A stretch of DNA of 64,000 nt from Chrysemys picta bellii (lineage: Eukaryota > Chordata > Testudines > Emydidae), in contig NC_088792.1 of assembly GCF_011386835.1 (NCBI RefSeq), forward strand, positions 38,988,882-39,052,881, written 5' to 3'. The position numbers and the translations under genes were made by a program. Positions 13,106 through 24,544 of the stretch are shown here, in pieces (positions within the stretch are counted from its first letter, which is position 1; every line of letters starts with the position of its first letter). The notes beneath the pieces are model-generated. The model had not been told where the DNA came from. It ran no database searches and worked only from the letters and a program-made list of their open reading frames with translations.

Positions 13106-13179
13106 AGTCCACGAAAGCTTATGCTCTAATAAATTTGTTAGTCTCTAAGGTGCCACAAGTACTCCTGTTCTTCTTTTTG
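13106..13179 (+). mobile_element. Short retroposon copy, truncated
   Basis: Carries the family core: TAGTCCACGAAAGCTTATGC, an AATAAA inside the body, TTAGTCTCTAAGGTGCC and a TCTTCTTTTTG end. It lacks the downstream part (about 33 bases) seen after 14958. The same core recurs at 14871, 31750 and, in a diverged subfamily, at 39196. I recognise it as a turtle-abundant SINE-like family but do not assign a formal name. Confidence 0.8.
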
Positions 13180-14764
13180 TATATATTTGGAAAGTGTACT
13201 TCTTCAATATTTAGGGAAAAGGAGGTATTTTAATTACTTCTGTGTGGAAAAGTTGTGTACATTTCAGAGAGGAAATCCCGAATGATGATATTGAATTCTT
13301 GTTGGAAGACAGAATGTCTCTGAGCAAAGTCTATTTTTAACAAAATTGGGAGTAGGAGATAATATAGGGTATGTGGAAGATAAGAGCAAAATCTATGCCA
13401 ACTAATTACCATGCTTTCTATTCAAAGAATACCAGGCTATAGTCTTTACAACGATGTCAAAATCCTGAAACTTTAAACACAATCAATAGCTACAGCACGA
13501 GAGTAATGCATTTTAAATGTGTTTTTATTTGCACCTTATTATCTTTATGTGGATAAGTGCAAGCAAGGATACATATTACAGCAAGATATGCTTAACCAAC
13601 GACATTATAAATGTGACCATAAGAGAAGGTTGTAATACTACCGTGGACTTGTCTATCAGTTCTCAAACCTGGGTATTGCTTAGCAGTCATTGTTTTTGCG
13701 TGTAGAGACAGATCAATTGAAATTATTTATTTAGCAACGAGGAATAAAAAATAATTATCAGACATTAGACCCAATAAATTCGGTGCTTACTGGTTAAAAC
13801 CAAAGACTATCTACATGCTCAATTATATAATAACCATTATTAATACAACCGATGCTTCAGAGCCTTTGCAGATCTAGGTATCTTCATACAGAGACATCTT
13901 GGTTTTAATTAATGACTTCTTTATTCTCATTATTCACAAGAAAAAAACGGGGTCATGTCACATTAAAATTAAGATTATTTTAATTTATCTGGGCTTTTAA
14001 ACAAAAATTATTCAGTCTAATTATATTTTGAATTACCAGGGAAAGGCAATTTAATTCGACAGGAATTTGAACAAAAATGCCAAATCGGTAATATACAATA
14101 GTGAGTTCTGCTTATGGTAAAGCGCAACGTATCTTTTCAACATTTTCTTATAGATGCCATCTGGAGGGAGGAGAGGAACACGATGGTAAAATCAAATAGA
14201 ATTTTAAAAATCTAAAGTCGAGCTGCCTCGCTCTTTATTTCTAGGCTCCAGTTTGATTCACTTTCTCCAATAGCCCTGACCACTCGGTTTTAATAGACAT
14301 ACATTAAAATGAAATTATACCTAGCAGGAATTCAACCTGAAATGGGGGCATTGGAAGCTTCTTGTGCTTTGCACTAAGAAAACGTGTTTTAAATGTGGTG
14401 GATTTGAATGAAGTGACACATTATTAAATGCTTTGCTAGCTCATGTTTGGAACCAGAACGTGTGGGTGGGTGTCTCGTATTCACCTTAGTGTTCTTTCAT
14501 TTTCAAGTTATAAATTGTACTGCCCTCTCCAATTTGCTGTTGTCAGGGATTGTGAATAAATGATTCCAGATTAATATGCTCGATTTGTGTCTACATCTCG
14601 CAGAATCACAAAATGATCATCAGAAGACTTTTGAAAAGTTCAGAACACCACTGCTGATTCTTTACTTTATAAGAGATTGACTAGAATTCTGATTCTACCT
14701 CCTGTGCTCCGGATGCATTTGTTGTCCATGCGTCTTATAATATTGCCATTTTATCCTGAACTAC
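13180..14764. other. AT-rich noncoding stretch
   Basis: No gene, repeat or RNA is recognised. It is rich in ATTA/TAAT cores, with few CpGs and short random open frames. Confidence 0.5.
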
Positions 14765-15004
14765 TCTGTTTCACAAAAAGAAGAACAGGAGTACTTGTGG
14801 CACCTTAGAGACTAACAAATTTATTAGAGTATAAACTTTCGTGGACTACAGCCCACTTCTTCGGATGCATAAGAAGTGGGCTGTAGTCCACGAAAGCTTA
14901 TGCTCTAATAAATTTGTTAGTCTCTAAGGTGCCACAAGTACTCCTGTTCTTCTTTTTGCGGATACAGACAAACACGGCTGCTACTCTGAAATCTGTTTCA
15001 CAAA
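14765..15004 (+). mobile_element. Fold-back short retroposon with target duplications
   Basis: The insertion spans 14778-14991. It is bounded by a perfect 13-bp direct repeat, TCTGTTTCACAAA, at 14765-14777 and 14992-15004, the mark of LINE-type target-primed integration. Inside, 14774-14861 is the inverted complement of 14871-14958: 88 bp with two mismatches around a 9-base centre (14862-14870). The right arm continues into the normal 3' part of the family (14959-14991, ending CTACTCTGAAA). One sense copy is therefore joined head-to-head to an inverted copy of its own upstream part. A self-primed or template-switched cDNA is the simplest origin. The open frame at 14914-15099 is spurious. Confidence 0.92.
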
Positions 15005-15560
15005 GAAGTATTTATGCTCCTCTCTCTTTTCATTTAACTATTTCTGAAGACATTATTTCATATGGGACCGTGTATGGAACAGGCTCTTCTCTTACTTAAG
15101 AATTTCAAATTCTGAAATCCTTCACTCAGCTATTTGCTCATTCAGCGGCTGAGTATCGGAGCTTTGCCTGAGCAAGGAGCGTAGGATCGGCCCCGATCCA
15201 ATAAATAAGTTTAACACAACTTGCAAGTGCAACACTTAAGAAAGGACAGCTTCAGTATGTCCTTGGTGTCCTGCAATCGGTCAAGGGGAATATCAGCGAC
15301 CAGCAAATGCTCGTTTGTACTTATGAAAATCATCCTCTATATTTTCCCGGAAGAAAAAAAGGGAATGTACTTTGTGAGATACACATGTACCTGCTACCAC
15401 ACTGATTGCATCAGGACATTACAGTAATTATTTGTCACTATCGTAAATATCTTATGAAAGCGAGGGGGAAGGGGAATGGACCAGAGCAGAAGACAGATGC
15501 CTCAATTTTTAATTTGTGACAATATAGGGTTTTACATTCATCTTCACGATCCCATCCATT
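15005..15560. other. Noncoding stretch, nothing recognised
   Basis: Ordinary mixed-composition sequence leading into the second GC-rich block. No repeat, RNA or coding signal is seen. Confidence 0.5.
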
Positions 15561-16400
15561 TTAGCGTTCCAAATACATCAAAACGCCCCACCACAACCTC
15601 CCCTCCCCTCCCCAAGACTCATCTGGATGGACTGTACCGGACAGAATTCCTGCTCTTGTGAATTTGGACCTGTAACCCCTCCCCTCTCCCTCGAATTCAC
15701 AATGGATGTAATCAGTCCGAGTACTCTGAGACACTTCAGCTGCCTTTCTGGGTCACACGGAGGAGAAGACACGGGTCTGTCAAGTAACCCTACACAGGAC
15801 AAATAAATAAGTACCAAATACATCCCCCCCGCGGGGAGTCCCCCCCTCCCAGGGGAAAGGACCGAGTGTAGGAGGACAAAGGTGCTGGAAGGATTTGGAG
15901 GGAGGGAACCCCAGAAAATGCGGTGCATTGAGACACCTCTTTGGGCTGCGATTGGAAAACACAAACGCCTCCAGCCCAAATTCCCTAATTGCAACCAACC
16001 AAACAAGCCCCAATCTCCAACCGCTCGTGTCAGCGGGAACAAAGACAGGGGAGGCGATCCTGGCTGGGTGTCTTGCGGTGGGGGAACGTTTTCTGCAAAC
16101 CTCTCTGCCGCTGCCGCACTACAAGCAGGTTCCCAGAGCCAATGAACGGCCAGGGCCGAGTTGGGCCCAGCACCCTGCACGAATAACAAGGAGGCCGCCG
16201 GCTCCTCATTTCCATGTTACAAGCCCCACTTGAGAAGGCTCGGACGGCAGCGCTCGGCTCTGCCTGTGTGGTTGGCAATTAACACGCGGGCTCTGGCAGT
16301 CACAAGGAGAAACGCGAACCTGCAGCGCCCCCTGCAGACTGTCAGGCTTTCCGCAGCGCTTAGAAGCAAAACTTCCTCTTAAAGGGGCAGGCGCTCTTAA
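15560..16400. promoter_or_regulatory. CpG-rich block 2
   Basis: GC-rich with many CpGs between 15750 and 16400, including a CCCCCGCGGGG palindrome near 15825. The 203-codon minus-strand frame across 15578-16189 has no recognisable domain and overlaps equally open plus-strand frames, as expected from base composition. It is a likely unmethylated regulatory block or promoter; the transcript is unknown. Confidence 0.5.
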
Positions 16401-17260
16401 GGTGGAATGCTCAGAACTGCAGAGGGAACCTTTAATTTATTTTCAGCAGATCGTTTTCATTATGCTTCGTCCCCAGCAGTCATTCCCTGTGGGAATCTGT
16501 CCTTTTCATTCTCACAGGACGGGTTTCTGCCTCAAATCTCGAAATACCTGCAGTGTTTGCTTTTTCTTATTGCCTGGAATTTGCATGTATGTTCCGTGTC
16601 GATTTTATTAACCAGACTCAGTCAGTTGCCCTCCAGTTAATGCAAACCAATAACGGGTAGAAATAATAACCCGGGGTTTCTTTAGAACATAACGGGAGAG
16701 GCTGAGGGAAGGCTGATCCCGATCGGGAATATTTGTTATTTAAATCCAATTAAAAATGCAAGTTCTGGACGGTCAGAGAATCTTGCACTACAGTCGAGGA
16801 AAGCTCTCTCTCCCCCCCCCCCCCCCCGCGAGTTCGCAACCATGATTATAGAGAACAAACATTTTACCTTGCTTTGAAAGAATTTGTGTTTTTAGAGGCA
16901 AGACATTGCCGATATCAGAAATAAAATTTAATAAATAACAATACATGTCTCAATTGTATGCAGATAATTACCGTAAAAAGGATATATTACGGTTGGAAAA
17001 TGAAAATGAAATAAAACTGCTAAATAAAAGCAAAGTCTAATGCAGAAACAGCCACGTTATCGTTAATCAGGGTCTCTTTCCTTTCCTATTAATTTGTTTA
17101 CAAAACAACCACAATCTCCAGAGATCTTTACAATCCGAAATCCACTTCTCAGCAGTTCCACTTTCACATTGCATAATCATACTTCAAGTAGCCCAGGGTT
17201 ACGTTAGATCTCTCTGGTATAGCCAAGACCTTTCCAATTATTTCCCTGATCTGCAGAAAT
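16400..17260. other. Noncoding spacer between CpG-rich blocks
   Basis: No gene is recognised. It contains a 16-base poly-C tract at 16812-16827 and AT-rich sequence with many ATTA/TAAT words from 16740 to 17100. Confidence 0.5.
16812..16827. repeat. Poly-C tract (16 nt)
   Basis: An uninterrupted run of cytosines. Similar runs at 17568-17584 and 18563-18575 lie within 2 kb. Such runs are length-unstable and error-prone in sequencing. Confidence 0.95.
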
Positions 17261-17567
17261 CGTTTGCAAAACAATAGGGATCACTGCTTTAAACCCCCGC
17301 CCCCAACTCCAACCCCTTCTATAAACACTGCCTGCCATCTCACCTCCTCCACCTCGCCTTCTCTACCTGCCCCGACCCCTGCGAGGACCCGAAGCTCGAG
17401 TGTTTTTTGGCAAGCCCGCAGCGGCTGGCCATGTGAAGCCCGGAATGTCACTGTAGAGAAGTGGGACTGTCATGGAAAGGTTCCTTGGTGGTTACATTAG
17501 CAAGGAGGGGCTGGCACCGCGCCAGATGCTGATTGCCATTTGTGAAGAGCAACTCCAGCTGCTCCAG

Positions 17568-17584
17568 CCCCCCCCCCCCCCCCC
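17568..17584. repeat. Poly-C tract (17 nt)
   Basis: An uninterrupted cytosine run inside CpG-rich block 3. Confidence 0.95.
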
Positions 17585-18400
17585 AGCAGGGTTTAGCTAA
17601 CCCTTGCCTGGGAATTTTCTCCACCTTAGCCCTGGATTCAGCTCTAGCATCCGGTACAAACGCTAGAGCACAACACGAGCCTTCCACATTGAGTTCAGCG
17701 CTCCAATACATCACTCGAAGGATGGGAGAAAGATGTGCCCGTAGCGCTCCCAAGCCTAAACATTGGCCAATGAGGCTGCTGGACTCTTGCCAGCCTTGGC
17801 CAGGTTTAATACGGATCACAGCTGACTGCTACAAGCAGATTCATGTGCTGTAACATGTGTCTGCATTTTTAAGCCCCCTTCTCCCTTTCGCAATCGGATT
17901 CCGATATTTGAGTTGTGTCCTCAGGCTCAGACACGTACAGCAGAATTTCGTGCGCCGGGCTTCCAAGCAAGGTTTGATTTTAGGAAAGTGGAGGATGGGG
18001 GAACGGGCGCGGATGGCACCGGGAGAAGACGGTGTCCTCCTTAGCGCTACTTCAGCCGTACGTAGGGCTGAGTTAACAACAGGAATCTGCTCCGATTGAT
18101 TCACCAAAGCCAGCTTTTAATGCGACCCCCCCGACCGCTTTTAGAACAGCAGTGACGCTCCTGTTAGTGTTCGCATCATCCAGATCTTTTCCTCTCAGGA
18201 AAAAAAAAAAACACAAAGTGGGACCTTTTTTTTTTTTTTTGGCTCGAAAGCTGTTTTAAAGCTGACCGAAGACCGGACCAGCTGAAGAAGTTTGGCTCTG
18301 GGATTTGGGTTTGTTGGGGCCGGCGGAGGGGGGAAGCGCTGCAATTCGCTAGACTCCGGAGCGTGTTTTATTTTCACACGTACACCGGGCTCTCCCAACG

Positions 18401-18423
18401 CGGCGCGGCGCGGCGCGGCGCGG
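18401..18423. repeat. (CGGCG)n microsatellite
   Basis: Four to five perfect pentamer units of CGGCG. Every unit contains CpGs, and the tract sits in a CpG-rich block. It is capable of forming stable G-rich secondary structure. Confidence 0.9.
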
Positions 18424-19059
18424 GCATCCTGAGTGGAGGTTCCTGCTGATCTGAGTTGGTGGATTTGCCTTCTTGGCAGATTAGCTTCCAGAAGCAGGAT
18501 CGCGCAGGAATGGCAAAGCGGTGCCCACTGGCCTGGTCCGTGGTGCCCAGCTGCGCCGCCCTCCCCCCCCCCCCCGGGCTCCTTCCTAGCGCATTTACCC
18601 CGCAGCTTTACCGAGAGGCAGCGATCCGACCAAAGCTTCCTGCCAACCTTTCGGGAGGGGACTCCTATTCCTGACGGAAGGCACCGGCGAACCCTTGCTG
18701 GAAAATGCGTGTGTAGAATTGCACCGCGGTGGCCACTCTTCCAGCCAAGCTGTAAAAAGAGGCTCCGCTTGCAAACACGTTTTAGAAGTGGATGGATTTT
18801 GGCGACGATTGTTCGCGTATTTAAAATGATTCGAAGTGGGGGTGGGGACTAATTAATTTGAAACCGCCTTCTCCCTCTTGGTTCACGAGATGGTTTCGTA
18901 GCTGAGCTATTCATGCAAGAAATGAGCGGCAGAGGAATATAACACGAGAAGGAAAACGTGCGGTCGGGAAGGCTTGTCCGTCTTCTGGGTCCACCTAAAC
19001 ACCCCCTTTCGCGCCCCTAGACCATTTGTTTAACTGTTCGTTTTAGATTTTCTTTCCCC

Positions 19060-22000
19060 TGTAATCTGACAGATTGTTCACAGTATTGATATAGCTGGTG
19101 TATGTTAGTTTCAGGTGCGCGATACTTAGTAGTGCTTACCTGAAAACCACACCCGATCGGTCACACCGAGACAAATATTTTGGAAGCCGCTTACTAACTT
19201 TAATAGTTATTTTCCTCTGAAACGTTAGTTCCCTTGATTCCGTCTCCTGTCTGCATGTAGTTGTTTGTCTAGCCCCGCACACTCCCATGGTTATGTCAGG
19301 TACACAATTATAAACTACCCAGAGTCTATGAACTTTCTGTCCCAGCAATTCCAATTCGCGCCAATGGCATTCAATAGTCTCAGGAAAGAAAAACAAATAG
19401 CATACGCTGTATCTATATAAAGCTAACGCTGCAGTTAAAGTTGAGAAGACACTGCATAAAATACATGAGGGCTGATCTCTGATAAGCACCGAGGATAGTT
19501 ATAGCTATCTCACTTCTCCATTATCCCCTGCCCCCATCCAAGAAGGTAACTGTTATGCAAGAGATTAGTCCCTAACCAAATTTACAGATACTTATATCAC
19601 GATAATTCCCCCCGCCCCCAGAAGCCAATATTTAGTCAGTCAATCTGTGTCAATGTTTTAAAAAAGTGTTAATGGCGGCAATTGATCGCTTTCTTTAAAT
19701 TCTTGATTTACAAGAGTATTGTTGAAGAATAGTTTGTTTACTTTAGAGGAGAACCCCATTAGCCTGCTGGATATACAGATTCTTCATCAAGACTATATTG
19801 GCAGTAATTAACATAATGCAGCCCCATGGCCACAAGCTTTATCTTTGAAGATAAATGGAGGCGACCCCCCAGCGATGATACATGGGCATTATTTACACAC
19901 ATTGCATATCATAAAATATCAACAAAAGCACAAACAGAAGCAGCACAAATACCTATACGTGTATCCGGCTGCCAAAAGACTACAAGACCCTGGTTCTAAA
20001 ATGTCAAAGGGTACATTTCTCATTAGCAGTAGTCACTTGTTTGGGGATTGGAAATTAATTGAAAGTAAATCTGTATCAGAGATTCCATATGAGAAATTTA
20101 AAAAAACCGAACCCATTTTGAGTTTAAAATGATCTTTTTCCGATTTATAGCTGCACAATTTCATCAACCGGGAACAAACTCGCTCACTGTCGGGTCTTCT
20201 TAATTCCATCACTGGCACAGCCCCACAGACTGAGGATGCCGTCACTGTGCCATCAGTTAGAGATGCCGACCGAGTACCCTTCCAAAAACACTTTCACAGA
20301 GGCTCATAAAATCAAAGTTTATTACTAATGGCACACATCACAAGCTAACTGGTTTCAAAGTCATGGATATTTCCCCCCCCCCCCCAAAATCATAAGTAAT
20401 AAAATGTACCTATGAAACCAAACAGCAGAGTTCATTCAGGACTCTCCATTGGTCATCTCTTTGTGCAGAAACAGCACAGTTGTGTCCTATACATATAAGA
20501 ATGTATGCTACAGGAACAGTAATTGAAGATTGCACCAAGACCATCTTTCAAAATATCACAATTACCTGAAGGGGAAACAGAGAGCGAAGGACCTGGTTTC
20601 CTTTCACTCCTGCTGAATATACAAAGAGTCGGTAACAATTCTTTGCAAAGTAGCTAAGAATCGGCTAAGCGTCTCAGGTGCTTGTAGATATCTATAACTG
20701 GATAGTTTGGGGGTACTGAAAAGATGATTCCTAGAGGCATTTATTTCCAAGAGCTGTAGAGGGATCTTTCTAGAATGACTTTCAATAATGTAAGAATGAA
20801 AGCTAGGATTTCACTTGCATGACAGATGTAATTAATCGAAATACACTGAACAATGCAGCTATTGACAAACCAAAGCATCTTTTAAAAACCTATCTACACT
20901 ATATGATTTCTTCGTCATAGCACAGAGGCAGGCTCCAGAGTGCTCCTTAAAAGATGGTAAAGCAAGGGAAGCTTTCTTCCTCATCAGATGCAGGGTAATA
21001 CAACGGTAAGTGATGTTCAGTGGATTGGGACTAATGTGATTGTTAGTTTTATGCGACTTTTGGCTGAAGGAGCTAAGCGAGTTCTGCAGGACTCGGAAAA
21101 ATGTGTGCAGTGTGTCTAGAATGGAAGCCACGAGAAAGAAGAGAGTGTTGGAGGAGAAAGTTGGTTCACTATATTTAATTTCACAAGTATGGTTTTCTTT
21201 TCTGGATTTTACTTCCATTAATTGCGTTGCTGACTATTTAAGTGGAATTGAGAGAACTATGCTTAAAAAAGAAGATGCTCTGACACCATTTCCCCTCAGA
21301 GCATCTAATTTCTATCATCCAATACAAACGCAAAGAATTCAAGGTGGTATTAGAAGCTGGACTTGCTCTGCCTGGATGAAAATTGGTCTCATTAGACAAC
21401 AGTCACAGAACTCTTTTGCTGATCGGGCTGAAGCAGCAGATATGATATTTCCAGCTAGCAGGAATAAAGAACACTCGGCTAAAGCTTTGGAGATCTAGTC
21501 TGGTGAATGTAGAGAACTTCATTAAAATAATAATTAATGTTACCATTCTTTTAAGATTGTAGAAAGTCTAATTAAGGTCCGTGGAGTGAAAGAGAGAATA
21601 GGGCAATTTAAATAAGTTAAAAAGAAACATTTAATTATCAATGATTGTGGGGGGTTTGTGTGTGAACATTTTATTTCACCAGACATTTTCTATCTGCTTT
21701 AAACATTCTGGGGAGTAGACACGGGAAAACCGTGACGGTCAAACCAGTTACAATTTGATCAAAGATGAACTGCTAGTACAGGAGCCAAACTTCAACTATC
21801 CTATTTACATAGTTGTATACTAGTCAATAAGTCATGTTCAGTACAGTAGGAAGCTCAGAGAACTAGCTCAAAACAGATGCATTTCAAAATAAAGTAAATT
21901 TATACAAAATTCACAGTTCTGATGCCCATCATATGTAACAGGCACAAGAAGATTTAAAGTAAACAAACAAGCAAACAAGCACAGCAAATTGCTGTCCAGT

Positions 22001-22960
22001 GTCATGTAGGTGGGTCAAAAATATTTTATATTGACCAGACAAGCTTTGCCATAGCACAACAGAAATCCAATAGATTGGAATAGACAAAATCACAACAAGC
22101 CACAATAATCAGAAAAGTGATTAAAAAGAAGGAACAGATTAGGCAACCCCCTCCACAATTTTAATTAAATCATCAGATAATCTGTTTTCTCTTGGCAAAA
22201 GAGCTGGCATTCAAAACGTTTTTTGTGTTTACATTGTCAACAACATGAAACATGTATTTTACTTCCTAAGAACATGTAGTTTAGGTGGATAAAGCACACT
22301 GGCAGTGCCAACAGGAGGGAATTTACCTTTTAAAGAAACTGTTCTCTGTGATTGATGCTGTGTTACTCTGGCAACAGATAGTGTATAGCTAATTGCTATA
22401 TAAAATAAAATATTTCTGCCTCCCATTTTACTAACCACATTCTTTATCCTGGGCCCAAACAAGTGTCACAATAAATGAGTAAGATTTTATGTTGTAATAG
22501 AGGCTAACAATTTCCTAGCTGTGAGACCTGAAAAAGAATCCAGGATTTGGAAAAACAGTGAGTACCTTTTTCACCTGGAAAGAAGGTTCAATTTATTTTG
22601 TTTTGTAGCAAATAGCTACTCCATGGAACCTTCTCCATAGCAAGGGCCCCCAGGGCATTCTTGGTCTGGGGAGGCCCTGACTGTATAGCTTCACTGGGTT
22701 TGCACTGTAAAGGCTGGGGCCAAAGATACTGGGCACAGAGAACAGGAGTGGAGATTTGGAACCTCTTCATATAGGACCCATGGCCTCTCTTTGATCCAGG
22801 GGATTCAGGCAGCTTGGGGATGGGTCCCTCACCCTGTCTGCAGGGGGAAGATTTACATCCCATTGTGGAATGATGTGGAAGAGACTATAAGAAACCTCCC
22901 ATATGTTTTACTGAAGGAGGGGATGTACTGGAGCATAATGGAAAAGCTGATACAGGCTTC
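19060..22960. other. Repeat-poor noncoding block, right edge
   Basis: No gene or transposon is recognised over almost 4 kb. A 14-base C-run at about 20372 is the main simple sequence. The 152-codon plus-strand frame at 21040-21498 and the 119-codon minus-strand frame at 20859-21218 overlap, show no domain and are treated as chance. Composition drifts toward the repeat-rich half after about 22.5 kb. Confidence 0.5.
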
Positions 22961-22964
22961 AATT

Positions 22965-23475
22965 GATAAAAATTAAAAAGAGTAGGAATATATTTAATAC
23001 CAGTCAACATGGTTTTATGGAAAATAATTCTTGTCAAATAAACCTGATTTTATTCTGTAATGAAATTACAAATTTTGCTGACAAAGGTACCCGCATAGTT
23101 GTAATATACACAGACTTTTGTAATACGTTTGAACTATTACTGCACAATATGCTGATTAGAAAAATTAGTACTAGCCAATAAAGCACCATATTAAATGAAT
23201 TAAGAACTGGCTTAATTGAGAGATCCAAAAAAGAGTTGTCAAGGAGGAATCATCATCGAATGTGGGAAGAAGGATGGTTCTAGTGGGGTTCTCCTGGGGT
23301 CAGTATTAGGACTGATGCTAGTCACCAGCTTCATAAATGATCGGGAAGTAAATATAAGCCAATGCTCATCAAATATGCAGATGACACAAAGATCAGTAAA
23401 TAATGATGAGGACAAGGCAGTCATACAGAGGGATCTGGATCACTTTGTAAGCTGGGCCCATTCAAGCATGGGTGG
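22965..23475 (+). pseudogene. CR1 LINE ORF2 reverse-transcriptase fragment, dead
   Basis: Translations in shifting frames give reverse-transcriptase blocks of the CR1 type. SQHGFMENNSCQINLILF is followed by YTDFCNTFELLLHN (family form LDFSKAFDTVPH), then SGVLLGSVLGLMLVTSFIND (family form SGVPQGSVLGPVLFNIFIND). The DNA for the catalytic YADD box survives at 23374-23385 but lies in a different frame from the preceding block. At least two frameshifts and several stops show the copy is dead. It joins a CR1 3' end at about 23885 across an unrelated C-rich segment. Confidence 0.88.
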
Positions 23476-23479
23476 TGGT

Positions 23480-23885
23480 GGAAGCTTTTCCTTGGGGAGG
23501 CTAACCCCATGCCCTGCCCCTTCTGCCCACACGGCCGTGCCCATGGCCCCACCTCATTCTGCTCCTTCCTCTGTGGCCCTGCCCCCATTCTGCCCCTTCC
23601 CCTGCAACCATACCTCTGTTCCAGCCCCACTCCACCTTTCTCCCCAAGGCCCAGCCCCCTACTTGCTCCTTTTCGCCTCCCCCGAACTGCAAACCTGAGA
23701 CCAGAAAAGCTCTGTGCCCCCACCGTGGCCGCAGGTCCATGGTGCAGAGCTAGAGCTTCTCCAGCCCCAGGGCCATGGCAGGGGGAGATTTTTCCAAGGG
23801 CCCTAAATTGGCTAGGGCCTCTGGGCATGGGTCCCATGTGGTAAGCCACCACTGCTGCCCCCTAGTGGCACGAGGTTTGGTGGCA
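23480..23885. repeat. C-rich segment interrupting the CR1 copy
   Basis: Low-complexity CCCC/TGCCCC-rich sequence lies between the CR1 reverse-transcriptase fragment and its 3' end, where the rest of ORF2 would be expected. It resembles the C-rich interior of the hAT-like element at 24160, but I could not define inverted ends or a target duplication. The open frames here are compositional. Confidence 0.5.
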
Positions 23886-24159
23886 CAAGAACCAATGGCT
23901 GGAAGCTGAAGCCAGATAATTTCAAATTAGAAATAAAACAGATTAAAAAAAAAATTAGAACAAACTATGAAGGCTAGTGATGGATTCTCCATTTCTGATG
24001 TCTTCATATCAAGACTGGATGCCATTATGGAAGATACGTTTTAGCCAAACAAAAATTATTGGGCTCAGAACAGGGATAACTGGTTGAAATTTAATGGCCT
24101 GTGATATACTGGAGGTCAGAATAGATGATCTAATGGTCCCTCTGGGCTTAAACTCTCTG
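23885..24159 (+). mobile_element. CR1 LINE 3' end (first part)
   Basis: Matches the CR1 3' region: AATGGCTGGAAGCTGAAGCC, a TGGATTCTCCATT block and GAGGTCAGAATAGATGATCT, followed by TGGTCCCTCTGGGC. It is interrupted by a hAT-like insertion at 24160 and resumes at 24544 with the terminal TGAATCTATGAATG. Confidence 0.9.
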
Positions 24160-24535
24160 CAGTGGTGCCAACTTTCTAATGTGCCGGGGGTGCTCGCCCC
24201 AGTTCTGCCCCAGGCCCCCCCCTCACCTCACCCCCCCCTTCCCCAAGCCCCCATGTCCGCCTCTTCCCTCCACCCCCACCCCACTACACACTGCCTTTTC
24301 CCCCCCCAATCCACCCCCTCTCCCCCCCAGTGCCTCCTGCACACCGCGGAACAGCTGCTCCACGGCCAACAGGAGGCACTGGGAGGGAGGGAGAGGTGCT
24401 GATTGGCACAACTGTCGGTGGGAGGCGCTGGGTGGTGGTGGAATGGGGCAGGAAAATGAGAGGGGGCTTGGAGGAAGAGGGGGGGCTGTCTGCTGGTGGG
24501 TGCTCAGCACCCACCATTTTTTTCTGGTACCTATA
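24160..24535. mobile_element. hAT-like nonautonomous element nested in CR1 tail
   Basis: It begins CAGTGGTGCC, a typical hAT terminus. Its right end is related in inverted form, with GGTGCTC-type subterminal repeats on both sides. The flanks ACTCTCTG (24152-24159) and ACTCTTTG (24536-24543) are an 8-bp target duplication with one mismatch, and both lie within the CR1 tail. The interior is C-rich, then G-rich. There is no transposase, so it is MITE-like. Confidence 0.75.
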
Positions 24536-24544
24536 ACTCTTTGA

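Larger units (their letters stand above)
17270..19060. promoter_or_regulatory. CpG-rich block 3
   Basis: GC-rich DNA with clustered CpGs, strongest at 17880-18080 and 18360-18760. It contains two poly-C runs and a pure CGGCG tandem at 18401-18423. No known protein motif occurs in any frame (the longest is 139 codons). The texture is of a promoter-type CpG island, and it could be the 5' end of an unrecognised lncRNA or gene. Confidence 0.55.

Noticed and set aside
14914..15099. 61-codon open frame starting in the fold-back element
   Set aside because: Begins inside the retroposon arm and crosses the target duplication; not a gene.
15578..16189. 203-codon minus-strand open frame in CpG-rich block 2
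   Set aside because: No recognisable domain; competing frames on both strands; composition explains it.
21040..21498. 152-codon plus-strand frame in the repeat-poor block
   Set aside because: No domain, no splice or promoter context, overlapped by an open minus-strand frame. Kept only as a weak possibility.
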